From assembly GCA_963966185.1 (NCBI GenBank), contig CAWZYM010000158.1:186001-250000 (forward strand): 64,000 nt of DNA. The letters run 5' to 3'. A program made the position numbers and the translations under genes. Each line of letters begins with the position of its first letter. Within the stretch, counting starts at the first letter, position 1. The notes beneath the pieces were generated by a model. It was not told the origin of the DNA, did not search any database, and worked only from the letters and a program-made list of their open reading frames with translations. Shown one piece after another: positions 46,901 to 58,227 of this stretch. The DNA is from Rhabditoides inermis. Lineage: Eukaryota; Nematoda; Chromadorea; Rhabditida; Rhabditidae.

Positions 46901-48177
46901 TGAGAGGGAGAGAGAGAGGGAGAGAGAGAGAGAGAAAGACCCTCCCACCTCCACCCCAGCCAGCACCACCGGATCGGAGTGCGTGAGCCGCGCGTCTTCC
47001 GCAATGTGCCGTCGCCAACTGAAATACGTTTCAGAATATCAAAGAAGAGGCAGTGCTCACAATATCAGCAATCTCATTACAAAAACGATTTGATTCCATA
47101 AATGCATGTCTACCTCTGGAACTCTCGGTCCTTGTAGGCGACTGCGAGTGGGGAGATGCGCATGAGGGCGCCGTTGCTGCGGGAGGAGGCATTGCAGCGG
47201 GACACGTTCAGCAGGACCTAGACAATACGTTCATCTGCCGTGATATAACATACAGGGATATATGAACATGGCGATCAGGATAGGACAAGGAGCTGAACCT
47301 AGTCTAATTGGTGTGAACAATACACACTACCAAATATAGAAAGAGAAGAAGGGAATGAGGAGACCCACCTGATCGCGAATCGCCTTCTGTTCTTCCACTG
47401 ATTTGGAGTGCACAGTCGACTCGCACACGTCTACAATGAGTGGGTGTTGGAAGGTGAACGTATAGTACAACTGAAGGCGGTTATATGCTCTGAATCCAGG
47501 AAAATGATTTGACTTGAATTAATGCGGTTTCAAAAAAAAACAATGGGTAGGTGCTGACCAGATAGTACGGATAGAGCGGCGGAAGTGGCGTTGCCGATAT
47601 CGGGGGGACTGGAGTTGCGCCATGCTACGTACGCACAAGCCACCTGAACGAGTGGGTGAGAGAGAGAGAGGGAGAGAGAGAGAGAGGGTGGGGATGAGGC
47701 GAGCGCACCTCCTCCTGCTTGTACTCGCCGCTGCGCAGCAGGCATTCCAGCATCGCGCACGCCATCTCACTGTCGTCCGTCACCTCAAACGACATAACAT
47801 CAGCTACACCTCATACCACACCTCCCTCCCTCCTCACCTGCCCGGGCTTCATGCCGAATGGGCCGCCGCCGCGGATCGGCAGGTGAGTCAACCTGTTCTC
47901 ATTCACCAGGTCGCGTGCAACCTGCAACGCCATTGGTGAGTCACTCACACATGTCCTCCACCCACCATCGCAGCCACCTCGCCGCCCCTCTTGAATTCGT
48001 AGCGCGCACCGAGGGCATCTCCAGTGAGCTGACCGAACAGGCACCCCAGAGAGCGAGCGTCCATACTGAAAGTCATGTTTGCGTATAAGGGCCGCCGAGT
48101 CACACTGCACACGTGAATTTCTTATCAATCACGGAACTTGGTTTGACGACGCTGACTCACCTCAGCGCCTTCGACAT
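37381..48177 (-). CDS. ADP-ribosylglycohydrolase (DraG/ARH family) split by an 8.4-kb intron
   Basis: Thirteen phase-consistent exons: 48177-48161, 48065-47966, 47921-47838, 47783-47709, 47643-47572, 47470-47369, 47217-47114, 47018-46949, 46886-46807, 38398-38332, 38261-38080, 37862-37756, 37505-37381, in total about 394 residues. Family motifs in order: GCLFGQLTGDALGARYEF, GGGPFGMKPGQVTDDSEMA (metal-binding TDDSE), SNGALMRISPLAV, HIAEDARLTHSDPVVLAG, GYVGIALQVAFHILG and the metal-binding SIGGDTDTNGCIAGAMLG. All expected Mg2+ ligands are visible, so it should be an active hydrolase that removes ADP-ribose from proteins or small molecules. The N-terminal half read alone ends in a stop 8 bases beyond the proposed donor at 46806. 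Splicing to 38398 instead yields the complete family fold. The weakest junctions are the donor at about 47572 and the acceptor at 38262. Confidence 0.75.
38680..39930. repeat. Long inverted repeat (arms about 550 bp) in the ADP-ribosylglycohydrolase intron
   Basis: The left arm at about 38680-39226 and the right arm at about 39366-39930 are reverse complements at an estimated 85-90% identity. Examples are TTCGATAGCAGTCTCTAGTT and GGACGTGGTGATTATCCAGT, each found inverted in the other arm. The spacer is about 140 bases. It shows no TIR signature that I can define and no coding capacity. Confidence 0.9.
40321..40578 (+). other. Weak + strand ORF inside the large intron
   Basis: An open frame with MIMLSNKRRFALSSSVRND and a possible later exon (40483-40538, TTTCCAG before and GTACGTAAG after) reads ELHMDKLYLFVIKNHCHIVN. 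The splice signals are good, but I recognise no family and the frame is short. It may be a TE remnant. Confidence 0.2.
40620..40665. repeat. GC-rich CGCG cluster
   Basis: GCGCTCCGGCGCGCTGTCGC and following bases make a short imperfect GC hairpin in AT-rich DNA, reminiscent of the hairpins at 42728. Confidence 0.5.
41180..41250 (-). mobile_element. tRNA-derived SINE or tRNA-like sequence
   Basis: On the minus strand an A box (TGGCTCAGAGC, from 41231-41241) and B box (GGTTCGATCCC, from 41187-41197) are 33 bases apart, as in tRNA genes. Acceptor and anticodon stems do not pair well, so this is more likely a SINE head than a functional tRNA. Confidence 0.5.
41640..42660. repeat. Degenerate tandem repeat, period about 500 bp
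   Basis: The landmarks GTGGACTGCAT, GACGCAAATCGGTTCGGTAG / CACGCAAATCGATTCAGTAG, CGGACACAC and AAAAGTGACCATTTTTGGT appear in the same order at about 41910-42040 and 42432-42555. The upstream AATTGGTTT...GTATGA and TTGGCTATAT landmarks repeat with the same offset. A third, partial unit is at 42625-42680. Confidence 0.7.
42728..42835. repeat. Three adjacent GC-rich hairpins
   Basis: The first has perfect 17-base arms (ACTAGCGGGCCGGAGGC) around an 11-base loop. GGCGGCGGCTTCGCCGCC and a GCGCGCCTTCGGCGCGC hairpin follow at once. They stand in AT-rich DNA directly after the 500-bp tandem repeat. Confidence 0.8.
43060..44178. other. Intronic AT-rich sequence with a partial internal repeat
   Basis: The phrase TTTTGCATCTTGCCTGATTG continuing ATCCTGTCAG (about 43470) recurs as TTTTGCATCTTACGTGATTG continuing ATCCTGTCAG (about 43985), so this stretch is probably a diverged tandem duplication of about 515 bases. 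No gene. Confidence 0.4.
44179..44729. mobile_element. 551-bp TIR element (MITE), copy 2
   Basis: It starts TAGGGACCACAA and ends TTGTGGTCCCTA (perfect 12-bp inverted ends), flanked by the 9-bp direct repeat GAACCCATT at 44170-44178 and 44730-44738. It is alignable along its length with copy 1, including GGGAAAGTGCGACAGAGGGC. It lies in the large ADP-ribosylglycohydrolase intron. Confidence 0.9.
45228..45752 (+). other. GC-rich exon-like segments of unknown origin
   Basis: Three segments (about 45260-45353, 45455-45536, 45616-45752) are much richer in GC than their surroundings and are bounded by GTGAGT / AG and GTACGA / TTATGCAG signals. One reading joins KRRAWCRASTASSSSSRPRS with YIRFQLLGAAPGVAAVPRLR. 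No family is recognised, and the first segment's frame is unclear. It could be a retained gene fragment or a retrocopy. Confidence 0.2.
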
Positions 48178-48630
48178 GTTTAGAGTGGACAGTTGGCGGG
48201 AGAAGAACAAACGGAAGCACATCGGTACATGGCAGCCTTGTAAGAAAGCAGAAAGAGAACAAGGACACGATTCGACTAAAAATGGAGTTTCAATGGAGAA
48301 CTATGTTGAAATCAGCTGATTGCACTACACCTAGTCATGGGAACAAACGACGCTTTGTGACAATAGTTACGAATGGGGCGACCAAATTTCGAAATCGTAA
48401 AATTTATTTATTTTAAATAAAATGTTTGGAACCGAACAACATAACAACAACTCTAAATATCATAATCTTCTGAAATCCATGGAAGAAAACAACACGCTTT
48501 CAGCGTACATAACGACGTGAGTAAAGAATCAGAACAAGAGAATCTCTCATAGCAAAATTGAGTGTGAGATTGAAAATCAACAAGTAACAAGTAACAACAT
48601 GTAACAAAACGAATACAACAGTAGGTGCTC
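48178..48630. other. Gap between the SET gene F stop and the ADP-ribosylglycohydrolase start
   Basis: AT-rich, no repeats or genes seen. It presumably contains the promoter of the - strand ADP-ribosylglycohydrolase gene. Confidence 0.5.
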
Positions 48631-49151
48631 TACTCTCTGCCGAACACGAAGCCCCTGCAGTTGTCGGACGCGCAGCGGCACTTGTTCCGCCTGCCCCTCC
48701 CCACTGCCGAGTCTGCCTGCGTGTACTTGAACGTCAACGGCTCCCCTCAAACTATACGGTTATTGGGGGAATATGTGCTTGATTGAGTTGTGAAAGGTGT
48801 ACTAATACAACACGGTTATGCGGAAACATTTCCTTGTTTGAGTAGTGACTTGTGAATCGTACAACACAGCGAGAAAGCGTTGCTTTGATTGATCAATTGA
48901 GCCGTACCGATGGCGATGTCCCTTCGGGCGAAGAACGCCATGTGGCAGTAGTAGCTGCCGATGCGATCGACGACCACCGGCACCACACACATGGACGGGT
49001 CGCACGCGTGGTTGAAGAAGCTGCACAGATAGTGAGAGGATTGGGGCTGACATGCGTGAATTGACGTACCGCGTGTAGTCTCCCTTGTTGGTGGCGTCGA
49101 TGATGAGCGAGGGAGAGCCGTCGTCACGAAGCTGAACAAGGAGGGAAGGGG

Positions 49152-49210
<59 letters not shown>

Positions 49211-49906
49211 GTGCCTCTGCATACCCTTTCATGAGAGCACGCGCAAGGAAAGTATGAAAGAAGAGAGGACGTCAAGATAGAGAGAGAAACATGAAAGAAT
49301 TTGAAGGCGAGGCGATGGAGAGGGTGGGGACACTGACCATCTGGAAGAAGTACGAGTTGTCCTCGCCGACCGCCTCCTCATCCGTCCGCACCTATAACAC
49401 TCTCTCCCCAAAATACCCCTGAACACCATATCACCTTATCATCCCTTCGAAAACCTCTCCCTCCCTTTCCCACACTCACCTCGCCCAAATACTCTCCGAT
49501 GTACGTTCCCTTCTCGATGTTCTCGGCTGCCCGCACTCCCCACCCGATGCGCCGGCCCTCGTATGTCACTGCCACCGCCACCCTCCGCCCGTTGTACAGC
49601 ACCCGATTCCCGCATGTCGCCCGATCACACTCGCAGTCCTCACAGCACTCCACCAACAAGCGCGACTGTAATATAAAACGTGGTAATTATACCTTCAATC
49701 CGATAATGTAAAATAAGAACATGTTAGATAGATACTCACCACGGTGCGGCCTTCCTCTTCGGTGAGGAGGTGCGGGTCTGGATCGACGAGGTCGCCGCGC
49801 GTGTTGCAGAACCGCAGCCGGTCAGCCACGATCACCAACTGACCACGAGGATACACCACACGGGCCTAGAACTGGCTGGTGGAAGCAGGGGAGAGAGGGG
49901 TGAGAG

Positions 49907-49938
<32 letters not shown>

Positions 49939-51616
49939 AAGAGAATCGCGTGCATACCCTTCCATGAGCGCACGCGCATTGGAAGCGCTCGTAGAGGATT
50001 CCCTTGTCGCACTCTGCTTGAATCGCCGCCTCCGCTACCGGGGAGTGAGTCAACATGTTGATGATCTGAAACAATAACAATGATCATTCACCACTACAAT
50101 ATCAATAACTGAAATATCAATAACTTGATCACCCTACTATCTATGCCCCTCACCTCTACTCTGATCTTATTGTGGCTGGACGCTTGTTCATGTCTGTTGT
50201 TCTGTGTGCGCCTCTTGGTGCCGAATGGCAGTCGGCAGGTGCGGTCGGTGAGTGTGCGGGGCGGGCGGGAGAGGTCCACCACGAACACCGGAGCCGCGTC
50301 GGGGTGCGCGTCCAATTCGATCTGCATTATCCCTTCTAACTCCTTCAACGCCCGAATAGTGAGAAAACAAGAGCAACCTAAAAGCTATAAGAAAGCCGAC
50401 CTTGTTGATGATCTGCTCTTCCATCATCTGCAGCACGCACTGTGACAGGTGAAAGCACGCTTCCGCCTTCATCCAACCCCAGTCATTCTACAACACACGA
50501 GATCACGTCAATCAATCAATGAGGTTCCAGGACACTGACTGGCAGAGGCAGATGGTGCTGGGCGGCTGGCGCCTTCCATCTGTCGGTGCCGGACAGAGCG
50601 AGGATCGCAGAGACGGCGGCTGTGCGCTGATCGAAGCGAGACAACTGAACCAAACAGATATCTCCTACTCTCTCTCAAAAAAGGAACCACATGAAACGGA
50701 GCCCCGCGACCAACCGCTTCCTGCGAGTCGCAGAGATCGCGCAGATGAACGGGGCTGATCCAGTTGGGATGCGAGTAGACGCCGTCCCACATCACAACGT
50801 ACCACCCCTGAAATAGTTGGAAACATTTTCATATTTTACTTCGAGGTGCCAGAGAGATTGTTGAAAAAAGGTATTAGGTGAAAGGCGCAGTTACCTTCTT
50901 TCCGGGATACTTGGCGATCACATCGAGAACGCTGAACACCTCCCCCGAATCCCAGTCTTTCGCGAACTTCTGAACAATCAATTATCGTCAATGACAACAT
51001 GACAATATCTCCTCGCAATGCAAATAAACCCACATCGTCGAACACAGTGTGCTTGTCCAGCCCGCAAGCCGCTGCGTACTCCACGATGAGGCGTAGCATC
51101 CACAGAGGGTCTTCCGGAATCGCTGAAAACAAACATGAGTTCAATCACATATTTTATAAAATACCTGCCGGAGACTTGCACTTGTTGAACACCTTCTCGA
51201 AGTCGACATCCTTGATCCACTCGGCCAACTCGTCGTCGGATGCCGGCAGGCCATGCAGAGAAACAGCGGACGGGGAACGCTCAACACACAATCAGTTAGC
51301 CAACTCCGAAAATGATATGTACCGTGTGCGATCGGGACGAGCCGACGCCGCTGTCCCGGCCGACGCTGTCGCGCTCGCCTCGCGCTCGCCCAGCCTTCTA
51401 CAATGAGATGCGCGCCAAATCAAAATGAGCGAGGACTCACATGGTCCGACTTCTTGATGGCACGGTGGACAGTGTTGTTCGATGCTGAGTTCATGCTGGA
51501 AAAGCATATGGTGAGGAGAGAGCAACCACAACGTTATGATAAAGAACTGACCGCGCGGTACAGGTAGCCTCGCAGCGCCTATAGGAACCGGCTGTCTGCT
51601 GCCGGCCGGGAGACAT
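48631..51616 (-). CDS. Pre-SET/SET/post-SET methyltransferase, tandem copy F
   Basis: The ATG at 51616 (MSPGRQQTAGSYRRC) joins in phase 2 to an exon starting MNSASNNTVHRAIKK; that second ATG (51493) lies next to a TTTTCCAG site and could be the true start. Domains in order: a central region (IPEDPLWMLRLIVEYAAAC, GWYVVMWDGVYSHPNWISPV, LTDRTCRLPFGTKRR); a Cys-rich pre-SET (CACAHGR, LVECCEDCECDRATCGNRVL); SET (GWGVRAAENIEKGTYIGEYL, FFNHACDPSMCVVPVVV, EPLTFKYT); and a post-SET CRCASDNCRGFVF ending GRE-stop at 48631. This is the arrangement of SUV39/SETDB-type histone H3K9 methyltransferases such as MET-2. The usual NHSC motif reads NHAC here. The intron before FFNHAC is at the same place and phase as in copy G. 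Confidence 0.75.
49155..49207 (+). repeat. (GA)n in SET gene F intron
   Basis: Pure GA repeat, (CT)n on the coding strand, within a short intron between pre-SET/SET exons. Confidence 0.9.
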
Positions 51617-52141
51617 TCCCGCTGTAAGAAACATAACAACTACTGTAAAACACATAAACATCAAATTAACTTACAACTTTAATAAGAAAACAACGCGATT
51701 GCGCAATAACTTACGTTTCGCGCCAAATTAGAAGTGAGGCGAATAAATCTGAAATCGATTAGCAATCAGTCAATAATACTTAGCATTATTTTTAGAATAG
51801 TGAGACTAAATCAGAAATCACCCGACCTATAGTGAGTCCCCCGTTTTCGCGGTAGGCGAATTAGTATATTTTCGAATACAAATTTATCTCAAAACAATTC
51901 AATTGAAACAATTCGTTCATAGTAACAAATCAATGCATAAACAATAATACATTTTAAAAATAATCAAAATAATAAAACACTGCAAACTTGTGAGTATAAC
52001 AATGATCCCAGCTAAGTGAAGTGAAACACGTACGACGTTCAAACCATATTAAAAGCATGTCAAAGTATAGCTAGTCTACTGAACAAACACAACAACATCT
52101 ATAAAAGTGAGTTGGTCTCAAATCTCAACAACTGATACTTT
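51617..52141. other. Gap between the tandem SET genes
   Basis: About 525 bases, AT-rich, with no gene or named repeat. The spacing is too long for a tight nematode operon but does not exclude one. Confidence 0.5.
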
Positions 52142-53322
52142 CTACCACACGTATCCCCTGCACTGGTCGGAACGACAGCGGCAGACGAGGCTGTCCTTCA
52201 TCACCCTCTTCCCATTCTTCATGCCCACTCCCGAACCAGCTGGCGTATACAGGAACGTGAGCGGCTCGCCTGAACAGAGAGAAGTGAGACAGAGAGAGAG
52301 AGAGGGGAGAGGAAGAGGGAAAGGGGAGAGGGAGAGAGAGGAAGAGAGAGAGAGAGAGAGGGATCAAATGTGCAAGATAAATAGAGAGGTTGCGTACCAC
52401 TGACGACGCGTCTCTTGGTGAAGAACGCGATGTGGTGGTGGAAGTATCCGTCCCTCTCCACTATCACTGGCACCACACACATCGTCGCATCGCACGAGTG
52501 GTTGAAGAAGCTGCAAGGCATGTAGTCAAACCAGAACATATCGTCGTTAGAAATCTAAGCTATTGCCTACTCGGTCCTACTATGTTCTGCACTGTATTGG
52601 TGAAACAACAGCAACAACAAGAACAGCAAAAGAGGTAATATGAGAAGCAACACGCACCGCGTGTAGTTGCCGGCGTTGGTGGCATCGATGAAGAGCTGCT
52701 CGCACGAGTCGTCGCGCATCTGAACATACAAATGGATAGAGTTATACTGTCACCTGCCGATCCCTCTCATCTCCTCGACCACTCACCATATCGAAGAAGT
52801 ACGTGCTGTCCTCTTCATCGCCCACTTCCGACAGACATCGGACCTACAGGTAGTCAAATGACCTCTTTCCCCCCCCCTCTATCTCTCTCGTCTCCCTCTC
52901 TGTCTCCACTCCCACCTCTCCCAGGTACTCTCCCACATATGTCCATGGTGGAATGTCCTCTGCCGCGCGCACTCCCCATCCGAGACGCGGGCCCTCGTAC
53001 ACCAGAGAAATGCACACCCGGCGACCACCCTGACAATACAAACACTTTTTTATATCCGTGAGAAATCGTGATTCGGAAGTTTCGAAACCTTCACCTGCAA
53101 CACGCGATTCGTGCACGCACTCGCCTTACATCCGCAGCCCTCGTGGCACTCGATCAACACCTACAATAGGGGGCGGGGTCAGAAGGGGCGGGGCCAGGCT
53201 CACCTCGTTGATGTGCTCCTCGGGATTGATGAGTTTGCCGCGCGAGTCGCTGTACCACAGACGACCCTCCACAATCACTAGCTGACTCTTGGGTGGGGTG
53301 AACTGTGTCTGGAAGAGGTTGC

Positions 53323-53385
<63 letters not shown>

Positions 53386-54371
53386 GAGACGCCAACCTTC
53401 CCATGCGCACAACCACATGACACATCCAGTCGACGGCGCTTGTCGGTTGCAGTTCGAATAGCGTTCAAAGCAGCGGGAGAATACTTCATCTCGTTGAGGA
53501 TCTGAAATGGTGAGTGATTCTGGTTATCCCGCCTTCACCACTTTCATTTCGTCAGTTACGCATAGCCCTAACCACCATAGACTCGCGTCTCACCTTGACT
53601 CTCAGGTTGTTCTTGGCGGTGGCCTGTTGCCATGTGGTCTCGGCAGTGCGCGTCTTCACTCCGAATGGCAGTCGGCATGTTCTGTCTGTGAGTGGCTTCG
53701 GCTCGCGGAATAGATCGACGACGAATATGGGGGACACGTCAGGGTACGCCGCCTCCTCTATCTAAAAAAGAACTAGGAAAGAGGAAAACGGGAAATATCA
53801 ATAAGTAAAAACAAAGGAACTTGCGTACTTTGTATAGCAGTTGCTCCTCCATCATCTGTAGTATGCACTGGGTGAGTTGGAAGCACGAGCGAGCGGCCAT
53901 GTATGCCCATTCGTACTGCAACAAGTAACACTTTCACGATGACTCAAGCTACAGTATTTTACTTCTACTCGCAAAGAAGATCATCAGTTCACTACAACAC
54001 TAATAACTACGAATCCATTGTAAACGCGTCGCCGACCGACCGGTAGATACTCGCTGGCGGTGGGGACGCGCCACTTGGCAGCGCCGTCGCCGCCCCGAAC
54101 ACGGATGGAGGAGACGGCAGAGGAGCGGGAGTGGAAGAGGGATAGCTGAAACGGGGACGGGTGCATGAACAGACAAATATGCGGCATTCTATTACACGTT
54201 ATACAGTAGCTGTAGGCGGGACAGCTCAAGTCACATTCTAATTCCACTCACCGCGTCCGGGGAACCTGCGAGATCCTCCTCCTTCACGAGTCGGACCCAG
54301 TTGGGGTGGCTGTAGATGCCGTCGCCCCACGCAACCGCGTACCAACCCTGTATGCGCAACACGTTATTAGC

Positions 54372-54407
<36 letters not shown>

Positions 54408-54472
54408 TTGATTGAAATGATTTATCTCAAATCGTACGGCATTGGGGGAGTTTGGAGTTTATCTTGGGTAGT

Positions 54473-54522
<50 letters not shown>

Positions 54523-55516
54523 CACATTTGCTCCTTTCTGCTTGGCTATGACGGCGAGTACAACCCACTCCTTGTCATTGTCGTTCCAGTCGTGCGACAG
54601 ATTCTGGCAAAGTAGAATTCACATTTCACAAGAACAATAGCTTACAATATGCAGAAATATGTTTTGTAGGCTCGCAGATGAGTTTCATGCTTTTCACAAG
54701 AGTGTGGCTAGGGAAAGATCAGAGCCCGTTCAATGAGGTTTTCAAGTTGACAAAACGTGATCGGATCACTCATGCAACCCACATCGTCGAACACTTGGTG
54801 CTGCTCCACGCCGAACGCCGCCCCGTACTCGACGATCAGACGGTGCTTCCACAGCAGGTCGTCCGGAATCCCTAGAGTGATGGTTGACGCAAACACGCAT
54901 AATGAGCGAAAGCAAGGACAATGGAACAATGAGTTCAAGGGGTAGAGTGTTGAATAAAGCCTATCGAAATCTCACATGTTTTTGACGTGTAGCTCCCGTA
55001 CATCTTCTCCAAATCGACGTCTTGCACATACGGGAAGAGGGGGTCATCTTCTGTCGGGTAGGGAATGACCAGGGAGGGGGAAGGGGAGAGGGCGGGCGAG
55101 GCGGACACCGAACGCTGAACAAGTATTCTTTCTGACAAAATCATGGCGCTACTTATAACTGATATATTTGGGGTTTCGTTTGTGAGAGTGCCTAATGCTC
55201 TCACTCCCTAATGCTCTCGCGCACTCACACGCGACATAAAACTATGAAGAGCAATTGATATATGTAACACAAGATGTGATTATGGAATAGATGTGATAAT
55301 GAATGTACCCGCGGGCTGGACCCGAGGCCGCTGTCGGCGCTGCTCTCGCGGTTGTCCGAGATCGACACACTCTGGAGTTGAACAATTAGGATGGGGCACG
55401 TTTGTATAGGAAGAGAAAAAATAGAAGAATTAGTAACTCACCTTGCTGATAGTGTCATCCTGCCGCACTCGCCGCTGCGACGACAGCTTCCTCTTCCCGC
55501 CCCGACTAGCCGTCAT
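52142..55516 (-). CDS. Pre-SET/SET/post-SET methyltransferase, tandem copy G
   Basis: The ATG at 55516 opens MTASRGGKRKLSSQRRVRQD, a basic nuclear-type N-terminus, followed by SVSISDNRESSADSGLGSSP. The central region matches copy F (IPDDLLWKHRLIVEYGAAFG, GWYAVAWGDGIYSHPNWVRL, LTDRTCRLPFGVKTR). The pre-SET has CGCAHGK and LIECHEGCGCKASACTNRVL. The SET domain reads GWGVRAAEDIPPWTYVGEYL, FFNHSCDATMCVVPVIVERD and EPLTFLYT. The post-SET is CRCRSDQCRGYVW-stop at 52142. The canonical NHSC and CxCx4C zinc ligands are kept, so it should be catalytically competent. It is probably an H3K9-type histone methyltransferase. The shared exon structure with copy F shows tandem duplication. At least four introns are dominated by (CT)n on the coding strand. 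Confidence 0.8.
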
Positions 55517-56002
55517 TGGCTAAGTTCAACCTGGAAGAATGAATTCCGAAAGTTATCATCAACATACCATCGAAACAGTAATAAAAAAAATAAAGTTAAC
55601 GAAATGGCGCGCTTTCCCGCCAAAAATTGTCCGCGAAGCAATTTTCTACTAAATATTGTCAATAGAGCGTGATTTCACTGTGATGAAATTTGAAAAAAAA
55701 TTATTCAAAACGAAAATAAATCAATAGTGTGGATTAGCCATTGATCAAGTTGCTGAGTTGCGATTGAAGTCAGTTTAATCCGCCAAGTAACAATGAAAAT
55801 TATCCCGATCAAAACTCTCTCATATCATCTTTTCTCTGAAGAGATATCTTTTTTTTCGACTCAATCAATTCCAAGTGCAATAGCACATGTTACGTGCTTC
55901 CTGCATGTGTGGGGCGGAACGTGGTTGTCCGCCCGTCCTTCCTTCCTTCCGGCCGCCACTCGCCCGCCCCCCACTGCCGCCGACTGGTCGCGTGCACACG
56001 GA
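55517..56002. other. Divergent promoter region between SET copy G and a secreted gene
   Basis: Head-to-head arrangement of the - strand SET gene and the + strand gene at 56003. AT-rich near the SET gene, GC-rich near the other. No distinct elements recognised. Confidence 0.4.
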
Positions 56003-56510
56003 ATGCTCTCCCTCCTCCTCCTTCCCCTCCTCCTTCCTCTTCTCGCTGCTATCGCCGTCGTCGCGTGCGGAGGAGGAGTCAGTCTCTCTCTCTCATCGAT
56101 TGATTGATTATCGACATCCCAGGAGAAGAAATCCGCCAAGAAGCGCGGCCCCGGCAGAGAGTCGACGATCACCGGGGGCAAGTCTATCATGCGATCGGAC
56201 GACCGGGCGGATGATGGGGTACGGTAGGGATACTGTAGGTCAATCACTGAAGTACTGTAGCCTACAGTAGCCGTTCCAGCCGGCTCCGAATGTGTCGACG
56301 CCTCGTAAGGAATCGCAGTCTCGGTCGACGGATATTGGAGGCGCTGAGACAAAGGTGCGCAAATCATTCCAACAACTGAAAACAAAGTGAAAACAAATAG
56401 AAATGCGAATGTAAACGCTGTAGGAACCGTCGTCTATCCCGCACACTCCACAGAAGGAGGCATGCCTCGCTGACCAGCTCAACATCAAGGCCCCCGCCGC
56501 GGTAGACGAG

Positions 56511-56553
<43 letters not shown>

Positions 56554-56578
56554 CCCTCTCTCTCCTTCTCTCTCTCTC

Positions 56579-56636
<58 letters not shown>

Positions 56637-56646
56637 TCTCTCTCCT

Positions 56647-56697
<51 letters not shown>

Positions 56698-56877
56698 TCT
56701 TCTTCTTCTTCTTCTTCTTCTTCTTCTTCTTTCTCTCCTTTCATTCTTATTATCTCCTCTCTTACCTTTCTGTCTCTTTCTCTCTCCAACCCATCTCTGT
56801 TTCTGTCTCTTTACCTTTCATTGCGTTCCTTTCAGGAAAGCGCGATGACGGATCTGCGCTCTGTGGTGCAGGGCTAA
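56003..56877 (+). CDS. Small secreted Ser/Lys-rich protein
   Basis: A signal peptide (MLSLLLLPLLLPLLAAIAVV) ending ACGGG is followed by spliced exons reading EKKSAKKRGPGRESTITGGK, PFQPAPNVSTPRKESQSRST, EPSSIPHTPQKEACLADQLN and ESAMTDLRSVVQG-stop at 56875-56877. The mature chain is about 95 residues with a single Cys, basic at the start and acidic later, with no domain I know. The last intron (about 56509-56835) is almost wholly (CT)n and (CTT)n. The acceptor near 56266 was chosen because it keeps the frame (TAG before CCGTTCCAG); nearby AGs are alternatives. Confidence 0.6.
56509..56735 (+). repeat. (CT)n followed by (CTT)n
   Basis: A 220-base intronic tract of CT repeats with sporadic T or C insertions passing into about ten TTC units. 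Confidence 0.9.
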
Positions 56878-57103
56878 GTCGTCGAACCCCGCCCCCACGA
56901 GCCCCGCCCCTTCATTTACAACAAGATATACGATCTTACTACGTACAATTAAAACATATCGCTAACATAACCAATGCGTGCTTACAGAAAGAGAGAATGT
57001 GACGTGGATGAATAAACTTATATTGAAATCGTATTCAAAATAAAACAAACAAGAATAAATTAGCGAACCAGTCTACCACAGACTACTGTAGGAAAGGCAC
57101 ATA
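56878..57103. other. Convergent intergenic region
   Basis: A short spacer between two stop codons on opposite strands, with AATAAA-like signals (57011-57056). No gene. Confidence 0.5.
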
Positions 57104-57798
57104 CTACTGTAGGAAGGGGACGCTAGAGGAGAACTTGGGCACATAGAGTTGTTCTTCTCCGGAGAGATCATAGTCGGGATGGAGGGCGGGGACTGGGTGG
57201 GCGGAGCGTCGCATGCCGCGCACGTATTCCAGAGGGTAGAACCAGTCGGGATGCGGCAGACGGCGAGGGTAGAACTGGAAGGGACGGGTCGTATTGAAAC
57301 TATTCTTGGTTTTCGTGTTTAGCTGCTAGCCTAGTATGAATATTAGGATAAGTAAACATATCTCTAATAAGCAGAAAGTTTCTCTGTTAAGATGAACAAC
57401 GCATATAAGGGTAATAAGCAACATACCTCATCCCTCTGTCCGAGCAGGGTGGACAGGCTGAATGGGTGTTGGTGTAGGTAGACGAGGGGAGAGTAGTTGT
57501 CCACGGGAGGGGAGGGACGGCGGCGGAAGAAAGCGGAGCGGGGGTAGGCAGAGGAGGAGGGCGAGGAGGGGGAAGGCTGCAAAGAAGTCTCTTATTGAAT
57601 AGACACATAATTTTCGGACTACTTGTTTCAAACGCTTCCGATACATGTGGTGTATGCGAGCCGAACAGAATGAGGATTCAAAGGAAACTTCTACAAACCT
57701 GTTGGAATGCGATCCAGGGCCAGTTAGCCTCATCCTTGTCGTGCAAGTCAACGGTGTCCTCGTAGTTGGACGAATCTGGAGAGAGACCTCTTTCTCTC

Positions 57799-57832
<34 letters not shown>

Positions 57833-58227
57833 CCTCCCTCCCCACCTTTGACCACCCTGTGCAGTTTGGGCGGCTTGTCAGAAGGGAACTCGTAGTGGAA
57901 CTCGACCCTCTTCCCGTAGAACTTGGGCTTAGAGTCGGTGGACGAAGAGTGCTGGAATCAGTTCGTTTTCGTATCGATTTTTTTTTGTTTCAGTGTGGAA
58001 ATAAGGTCACGGTTCGTTGTGTCATAAGTTACTCTCACCTTCATTATCTCCTCCACATTCTCCTCGATTTCCTTGCTGAGATTCGCTTGGCTCTCGGCGA
58101 CTTTTTCTGAATATGGATGGTGTTTTTGTTGCATAAAAATACGATGTGAATAAACAAACTAACCTTCAACATCAGCCGCTTTCAATGCAACAACGAGAGC
58201 AAAAGAGACTAATGCTATTCTCAGCAT
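57104..58227 (-). CDS. Secreted protein of unknown family
   Basis: The ATG at 58227 gives MLRIALVSFALVVALKAADV, a clear signal peptide. Following exons read KVAESQANLSKEIEENVEEI, HSSSTDSKPKFYGKRVEFHY, DSSNYEDTVDLHDKDEANWP, PSPSSPSSSAYPRSAFFRRR, NYSPLVYLHQHPFSLSTLLG and a final exon FYPRRLPHPDWFYPLEYVRG, ending SSSVPFLQ-stop at 57104. It is about 210 residues, rich in Tyr, Pro and His and without Cys in the parts read. I recognise no domain. A TATA box lies about 40 bases upstream. A (GA)n tract on the coding strand marks the intron at 57785-57845. Confidence 0.65.
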
